Positions 42,307 to 46,529 of a stretch of 46,529 nt of DNA are shown here, piece by piece. Source of the stretch: an uncultured Lachnospiraceae bacterium (GTDB lineage Bacteria; Bacillota; Clostridia; Lachnospirales; Lachnospiraceae); contig CALWRT010000162.1 of NCBI GenBank assembly GCA_944384015.1, forward strand, positions 1 through 46,529, given 5' to 3'. The translations under genes and the position numbers were made by a program. How positions within the stretch are numbered: position 1 is the first letter of the stretch; each line of letters opens with the position of its first letter. The notes below the pieces were generated by a model. That model ran no database searches, had not been told where the DNA came from, and worked only from the letters and a program-made list of their open reading frames with translations.

Positions 42307-43197
42307 ATGAATCTTCAACAACTCATTTACTTTCGTGAAGTTGCATCTACCTTACATTTTACCAAGGCGGCTGAGAATTTATATATTTCCCAGTCCACGC
42401 TGAGTCATGCCATCAACTCCCTGGAACGGGAATTGGATGCCCCCCTTTTCAGCCGGCAGATCGGCACGAAAGTGTTTCTCACGAAATACGGAGAAGAATT
42501 TCTTCCCTATGTGAATACCATCCTCCAGTCCATCGAGGACGGCAAGGCCTCCGTCAAAAAGCTCCGAGATCCATACAGCGGCGTCGTCCGCTTTGCCTAT
42601 GGTTTTATCAATGCTTTCGAGATTGTCAGCAATGTCTTCCGCCAGTACTACCTGGAGAATCCTGACAGCAATATATCCATTCAATTTATCATCAACAATG
42701 GCCGCAAGCCTCTGGAAGATCTGCTGATCGCGAATGAAGTGGATCTGGCTTTTACCACTACCATTCCCCAGGGCAATAAAGTATTTGAACACGTTCCCCT
42801 CTACACTCAGCAGTTATTCGTCTATCTTCCGAAAGATCATCCTCTTGCCCGCCGTTCCTTCCTGCATGTGGATGACATCAAGGAGCAGCCCCTGCTCCTC
42901 TACAATCAAGGAGGCAATCTGGCCAACCATGTATGTGAAATGTTCACATCCCGCGGCTATCGTCCGAACATTCTTCGATATGTAGGCGATTGGATGGAAC
43001 AGTTCATGCTTGTCTGCATTGGGATGGGAATTACCGTCTCCCCAATGATCCCATTAAACGGCATGAATTTGGCAGTTCTCCCTCTGGCGGAAAAAGACGC
43101 TCAGAGAGAACTCTTCTTATACTGGCTGAAAGATTCTATGATGTCTACCGCAGTACAGTTTATCCGCGACTATTTCATTGAGCATATTCCTAAGTAA
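42307..43197 (+). CDS. LysR-family transcriptional regulator
   Basis: A 296-residue LysR regulator. ATG at 42307 follows AGGAGG. The N-terminal winged helix-turn-helix (about 1-60) contains FREVASTLHFTKAAENLYISQ-type sequence, split as FREVASTLHFTKAA and LYISQSTLSHAI. The rest (about 90-290) is the LysR substrate-binding domain. It is divergent from the SLC13/GntP genes, and downstream of these come the CoA-transferases, hydratase and dehydrogenases, so it probably senses the acid or its CoA-derived product and controls at least the transporter operon. It ends at a bidirectional terminator. Confidence 0.94.
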   Translation: MNLQQLIYFREVASTLHFTKAAENLYISQSTLSHAINSLERELDAPLFSRQIGTKVFLTKYGEEFLPYVNTILQSIEDGKASVKKLRDPYSGVVRFAYGFINAFEIVSNVFRQYYLENPDSNISIQFIINNGRKPLEDLLIANEVDLAFTTTIPQGNKVFEHVPLYTQQLFVYLPKDHPLARRSFLHVDDIKEQPLLLYNQGGNLANHVCEMFTSRGYRPNILRYVGDWMEQFMLVCIGMGITVSPMIPLNGMNLAVLPLAEKDAQRELFLYWLKDSMMSTAVQFIRDYFIEHIPK

Positions 43198-43332
43198 ACG
43201 CCTATTTCGTCGTGTTTACCTAGACAGACATTTCTATATCGTGTTTAGCGTAGCAAATTTTTTCTCTTTACTGAAATGAAGGCTTTTCATCTTTAAGTTT
43301 TATATCCTTCATCACCGCCGAATGCAGAAAAA
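43198..43332. other. short gap after the LysR gene
   Basis: AT-rich, with no coding frame and no promoter that I can support; it leads into the shared terminator. Confidence 0.5.
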
Positions 43333-43379
43333 GCTCTGCCGGTCCTGATTGTTTCCAGAACCGGCAGAGCCTGCTTTTT
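43333..43379. terminator. bidirectional rho-independent terminator
   Basis: GCTCTGCCGGTCCTG and CAGAACCGGCAGAGC form a 15-bp stem with one mismatch and an 8-nt loop, followed by CTGCTTTTT and preceded by AAAAA. It serves the convergent LysR and GPH transporter genes. Confidence 0.88.
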
Positions 43380-43494
43380 GCCGCTTTTCTGCACCTCCTT
43401 AAACTATTTTTCCACTATGTTCTCATCTGTCATTTATACAGCCCAAACGACATGAAAAAATTGCATCTTTCTAGTTTTCATCTTGTCTCTTTAT

Positions 43495-44901
43495 CTATTT
43501 CGTAATCTCTTCTATCCCTTCTGTCGCGTAAGGCAGCCCTTCCTGCCTTCTTCGCAGCGCCTCCTTCAGCAGTCTATGGTTTTCTTTTGTGATTTTATAC
43601 TGCCTGCAAATCAAAATGCCAAGTACCGCGATCGCCATAGGTACAAACATAATCATGGAAGACAGGTTTTGCAGCATTTGTTCCCCTTGTACGCTTTTTG
43701 TCGGATCAAAGTGAATCAGATCCAGAGAAATCCCCGCAGCCCCCATTCCGACAGAGACACCTAACTTCATAAAGAAACTGTTCACCGACGTCAGCAGTCC
43801 TTCTCTGCGGCTTCCGTTTTTGAATTCATCCACTTCCGCAATATCGTAAGTCATAGAATAGACAATCGTCCAGAACATGCTTACCCCATGCAGCTTAATG
43901 ATCTGGGCCAAAATAGCGAAAGGCAGCGTGTGGGGGCAAAAGTACAGGATCACATATCCTCCCACAATCAACAGAAAGGAAACGATACCTGTCGTTTTCT
44001 TTCCCATCTTTGCTGACAGCCCTTCTGCCGTAAAAGAAGCGAACAGCGCGCACACCGTTCCAATCAGCCCGACAAAGGAGATCTGTGCTGAGTCAAATTG
44101 AAAGATATATGTCCACATGTACATATTCGTACTTGAACCGATGCCGATAATCAAGTTTGTCAGAAAGGAAATCAACACAATTTTCTGATATTCACGGATT
44201 TTTAAAATCTGAGGAAATTCCCGGAAAATGGTCTTAAGCGAGTAAGAGGTTACTCTATTCTCCGAGGGGGTATCATACTTTCTCAGCAAAAATCCGGTGA
44301 TAAAAAATGCGGCCGCTGATATTCCCCCGTATAGCCCGCCCAGAGTTCCCCACGCCTGTGAACGGCTTCCCTGCCACTGAGTAAAAAGTTCAATCAGCGG
44401 AAGGGTTCCTGCCACTACGGCAATATCTCCAAAACTCATAAAAATGCGGGCCCATTTTCTTATTTTTGTTCTCTCATCATAGTCGGTTGTCAGATCTGCC
44501 CCGAATGCCAGATATGGTATATCCGTACAGGTAAAAAAGAGCCAGAATAAAATGTTTACGATCAGGTAGTATACGATCTTGCCGGTATCCGAAATGTTAG
44601 GATTCTGAAACAGCGCAAATACCGTAAGTCCCAGCGGAATTGAAAACGCGAGCAAAAAAGGGGATCTTCTCCCTGCCCGGAATCGGCTGTTGTCAGAGTA
44701 ATATCCGATGATCGGATCCGTGACGGCATCCCACACAACCGCGATAAAGGAAATAACTCCCGCAATGGCTGGCCGGATTCCTGCTATTGTTGTGAGAAAA
44801 TAAATAAAATAGCTGTAAAATAAATTGTAGCTCAGAGAATCTCCCAGAGACCCCGCCCCGTATGCAAAATTTCTATAGAAATGTCTTCCTTCCTTCTTCA
44901 T
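43495..44901 (-). CDS. GPH-family sugar:cation symporter (MFS)
   Basis: A 468-residue membrane protein, starting at ATG 44901 behind AAGGGG; the TTG at 44925 has no ribosome binding site. Typical glycoside-pentoside-hexuronide symporter features: YGAGSLGDSLSYNLFYSYF, AVVWDAVTDPIIGYYSDN with the conserved Asp pair, and PYLAFGADLTTDYDERT (about 145-162). It should import a glycoside, pentoside or hexuronide with Na+ or H+. No glycosidase is adjacent, so the substrate cannot be deduced. It follows an MFS transporter gene on the same strand with a 134-nt gap. Confidence 0.88.
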   Translation of the reverse strand: MKKEGRHFYRNFAYGAGSLGDSLSYNLFYSYFIYFLTTIAGIRPAIAGVISFIAVVWDAVTDPIIGYYSDNSRFRAGRRSPFLLAFSIPLGLTVFALFQNPNISDTGKIVYYLIVNILFWLFFTCTDIPYLAFGADLTTDYDERTKIRKWARIFMSFGDIAVVAGTLPLIELFTQWQGSRSQAWGTLGGLYGGISAAAFFITGFLLRKYDTPSENRVTSYSLKTIFREFPQILKIREYQKIVLISFLTNLIIGIGSSTNMYMWTYIFQFDSAQISFVGLIGTVCALFASFTAEGLSAKMGKKTTGIVSFLLIVGGYVILYFCPHTLPFAILAQIIKLHGVSMFWTIVYSMTYDIAEVDEFKNGSRREGLLTSVNSFFMKLGVSVGMGAAGISLDLIHFDPTKSVQGEQMLQNLSSMIMFVPMAIAVLGILICRQYKITKENHRLLKEALRRRQEGLPYATEGIEEITK

Positions 44902-44942
44902 TTTGTCCCCTTGCCCTTCCGTCAATTAATTACAATCAGCCC

Positions 44943-44982
44943 GGCGCCGGTATGCAGAAGGTCATCTTTATCTACCGGCGCC
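44943..44982 (-). terminator. GC-rich hairpin after the MFS gene
   Basis: GGCGCCGGTA/TACCGGCGCC form a perfect 10-bp stem with a 20-nt loop between the MFS stop and the GPH transporter start. There is no U-tract, so termination is uncertain. Confidence 0.45.
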
Positions 44983-45035
44983 AGGCATATATTCGCCTTT
45001 TGTTCTACAACAGGCCCAATCTCAATGTACGAGTC

Positions 45036-46274
45036 CTACTTTGCCGCAGCAAGCCGGTTATGCACACGGATAATATAGCATGCGCAGGCGATTCCAGCCG
45101 CACAGCACACTAGCATCGTAAGAAAGATATAGGTATAGCCCTGATTTCCATAGTTATCCAGCCAAGCGCCGAACATCTGGTGGATGAACAGGTCCGGCAG
45201 ATAGCCTACCATACTGGATACAGCCGCTACAATCCCGGCCACTTCCGTTGCAACGCCTGCCTCCGGCGGAGTGGCAAACTGCATACTCTCCAGCACGCGG
45301 CTGCTTGCCACGATCGCCAGTGAAACAACTACCATGACCGCGATGGAGAGATGACTTCCTCCCACAAGCACGCCCACAAGAACCACGGAACAGATCACAA
45401 AGATATAAGCCATCACCTTGCTGATCGTCCCAAATTTATCACCCAGCCAGCCTGCCAGCGGTACAAAGACAACTGCCAGTCCATAATTGCGGATTACTCC
45501 GAATACCTGGGACGAACTCGCGTCGAATCCAAAAACATCGGCAAAGTAAGGGGTAAAATAAGTGCCTCCCGCCATAAACGCATAGCAGAAAAATACAAGA
45601 AACGCAATTACCCAGGTGACAGGATTTTTCAGGGTGTTGATCAGCACACGCCCAGATACCTTTTCTTTCTTTTCCAGCACAACAGCCTCCTTAGGGAAGC
45701 GGAAGAATATCAGCGTAATTAAGCCTGTCACAATGTTGAAGCAGGCATACATGATCAGCACATTGCGGAACGCATTGGGAGTTCCCTCAAACATGGCGTA
45801 GATACCGTTGCCGATAAATCCGATCAGAGTCGCGACGATAAGCGCCAGCACACTGGACATCGCGTAAGTCTTGCCGATACTTCCCGCCGGGGCCAGCATA
45901 CGCACCGCCTTAATGGAGCCGCCCATATACAGCAGATTGGTGGTGACGGCAAAAAGTACCCACGCGATAATAAACACGGTATAATTCAGGTTAAACGCCG
46001 CCCACAATCCGACGACACCTGTGGAGACAGAAGAGACCACCATCGCCATCTTCGGGTCTGTCCTGTCCACGATCCATCCTCCCGGGATATAGATCGCTGT
46101 GGAAACCAACGTGAAGACTGTCATCAAGACACCCACCTGGCTTCTGGTTACGCCTAGAGCTCCCACCAACTCATTGTAATATGTCGTCTGAATATAAGGA
46201 ATCATAAAAATTGTGGCACTGATTAAACTTCTGCATATCAGCGAAACTACAATTCGCATTCTGTCATTTTTCAT
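45036..46274 (-). CDS. major facilitator superfamily transporter
   Basis: A 412-residue membrane protein with 12 predicted helices. ATG at 46274 behind GAAGGAG. The A-like loop motif between helices 2 and 3 reads GGWIVDRTDPKMAM (about 61-74), and GWLGDKFGTISK (about 257-268) is its second-half counterpart. The overall layout resembles oxalate/formate or organic acid MFS transporters. It follows, by 61 nt, the stop of a partly visible gene and precedes the GPH transporter. The substrate is unknown. Confidence 0.88.
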   Translation of the reverse strand: MKNDRMRIVVSLICRSLISATIFMIPYIQTTYYNELVGALGVTRSQVGVLMTVFTLVSTAIYIPGGWIVDRTDPKMAMVVSSVSTGVVGLWAAFNLNYTVFIIAWVLFAVTTNLLYMGGSIKAVRMLAPAGSIGKTYAMSSVLALIVATLIGFIGNGIYAMFEGTPNAFRNVLIMYACFNIVTGLITLIFFRFPKEAVVLEKKEKVSGRVLINTLKNPVTWVIAFLVFFCYAFMAGGTYFTPYFADVFGFDASSSQVFGVIRNYGLAVVFVPLAGWLGDKFGTISKVMAYIFVICSVVLVGVLVGGSHLSIAVMVVVSLAIVASSRVLESMQFATPPEAGVATEVAGIVAAVSSMVGYLPDLFIHQMFGAWLDNYGNQGYTYIFLTMLVCCAAGIACACYIIRVHNRLAAAK

Positions 46275-46335
46275 TTGCTACTCCTTCCATTCTGTGAATC
46301 CCTCACAGCATTACCCTTCTGTTATCGTCTATATC

Positions 46336-46529
46336 TCACATCGTTACCATCTTTACAAGTGTCTGGGCCAGGCCCTCCACACACTGCCCGCTCACATATC
46401 CGGCGCGCCAGTTCTCCTCCCAAACAGGCAGAGACACCGACAATGTCCGACAGCCGCACTCCACCAGAGAGTCAGCGCTGTCAATCGCCGCGCTGGCAAG
46501 CTGCGGCCGGCAAAAGCAATGCCGCAGTG
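46336..46529 (-). CDS. 3' end of an unrecognised gene
   Basis: An open minus-strand frame of 64 codons enters from the right edge and stops with TGA at 46336-46338. The end of the protein contains ASAAIDSADSLVECGCRTL, then VSLPVWEENWRAG and YVSGQCVEGLAQTLVKMV. The two other minus-strand frames meet stops, and this frame has natural composition (amphipathic helix at the end), so it is probably real. I do not recognise the family. It is in the same orientation as the downstream MFS gene and may share its operon. Confidence 0.5.
   Translation of the reverse strand, partial: LRHCFCRPQLASAAIDSADSLVECGCRTLSVSLPVWEENWRAGYVSGQCVEGLAQTLVKMVTM

Overview
The window looks like chromosomal DNA of an anaerobic, gut-type Clostridia bacterium, most likely Lachnospiraceae. 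This is inferred from roughly balanced GC, strong GGAGG ribosome binding sites with frequent TTG/GTG starts, an NfnAB pair, an EtfAB/acyl-CoA dehydrogenase set, BMP-family nucleoside transport and several Clostridia-style regulators. I saw no rRNA, tRNA, CRISPR array, transposase or phage gene. Most genes lie on the minus strand in short, tightly packed operons. The plus strand carries a sigma-54 activator, a LysR regulator and a two-gene envelope unit.

Region by region. (1) 1-7144: a minus-strand operon SDR dehydrogenase - metallo-deacetylase - Na+/solute symporter - ThDP enzyme (cut by the window edge), transcribed away from a sigma-54 enhancer-binding protein. A GG-N10-GC promoter lies just in front of the operon. 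(2) 7289-13886: a nucleoside uptake operon (BMP lipoprotein, double ABC ATPase, two permeases, nucleoside phosphorylase) next to an IclR regulator with palindromes downstream of its own promoter. (3) 14259-16071: transaldolase, methylglyoxal synthase and a methylglyoxal synthase paralogue that has lost its catalytic residues. (4) 16485-18846: two plus-strand envelope proteins (membrane-anchored repeat protein with a probable NPCBM-like tail; lipoprotein) ending at a strong terminator. (5) 19046-22139: nfnA-nfnB and an alkyltransferase-like DNA repair protein. (6) 22378-29930: a Ugp-like ABC importer co-transcribed with a CehA-type PHP hydrolase, a MATE exporter and a histidinol-phosphatase-type PHP protein. 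(7) 30350-43197: a large CoA-linked cluster with two acyl-CoA dehydrogenases, EtfB/EtfA, a MaoC-type hydratase, two class III CoA-transferases, three carboxylate transporters and a divergent LysR regulator. (8) 43495-46529: two transporters and the 3' end of an unrecognised gene.

The most interesting system is region 7. It has CoA transfer, hydration/dehydration and flavin-based redox, but no thiolase, CoA ligase or 3-hydroxyacyl-CoA dehydrogenase. This resembles the logic of carnitine (cai/fix) or caffeate respiration: an imported acid is activated by CoA exchange, reduced and exported, serving as an electron sink. One of its two acyl-CoA dehydrogenases has Ser where the catalytic Glu normally sits. 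The second candidate is region 1, whose enzyme set would fit deacylation of an acylated 2-hydroxy acid, oxidation to a 2-oxo acid and ThDP-dependent decarboxylation or carboligation. Both substrates are unknown, and the pathway statements are inferences from family membership and gene order.
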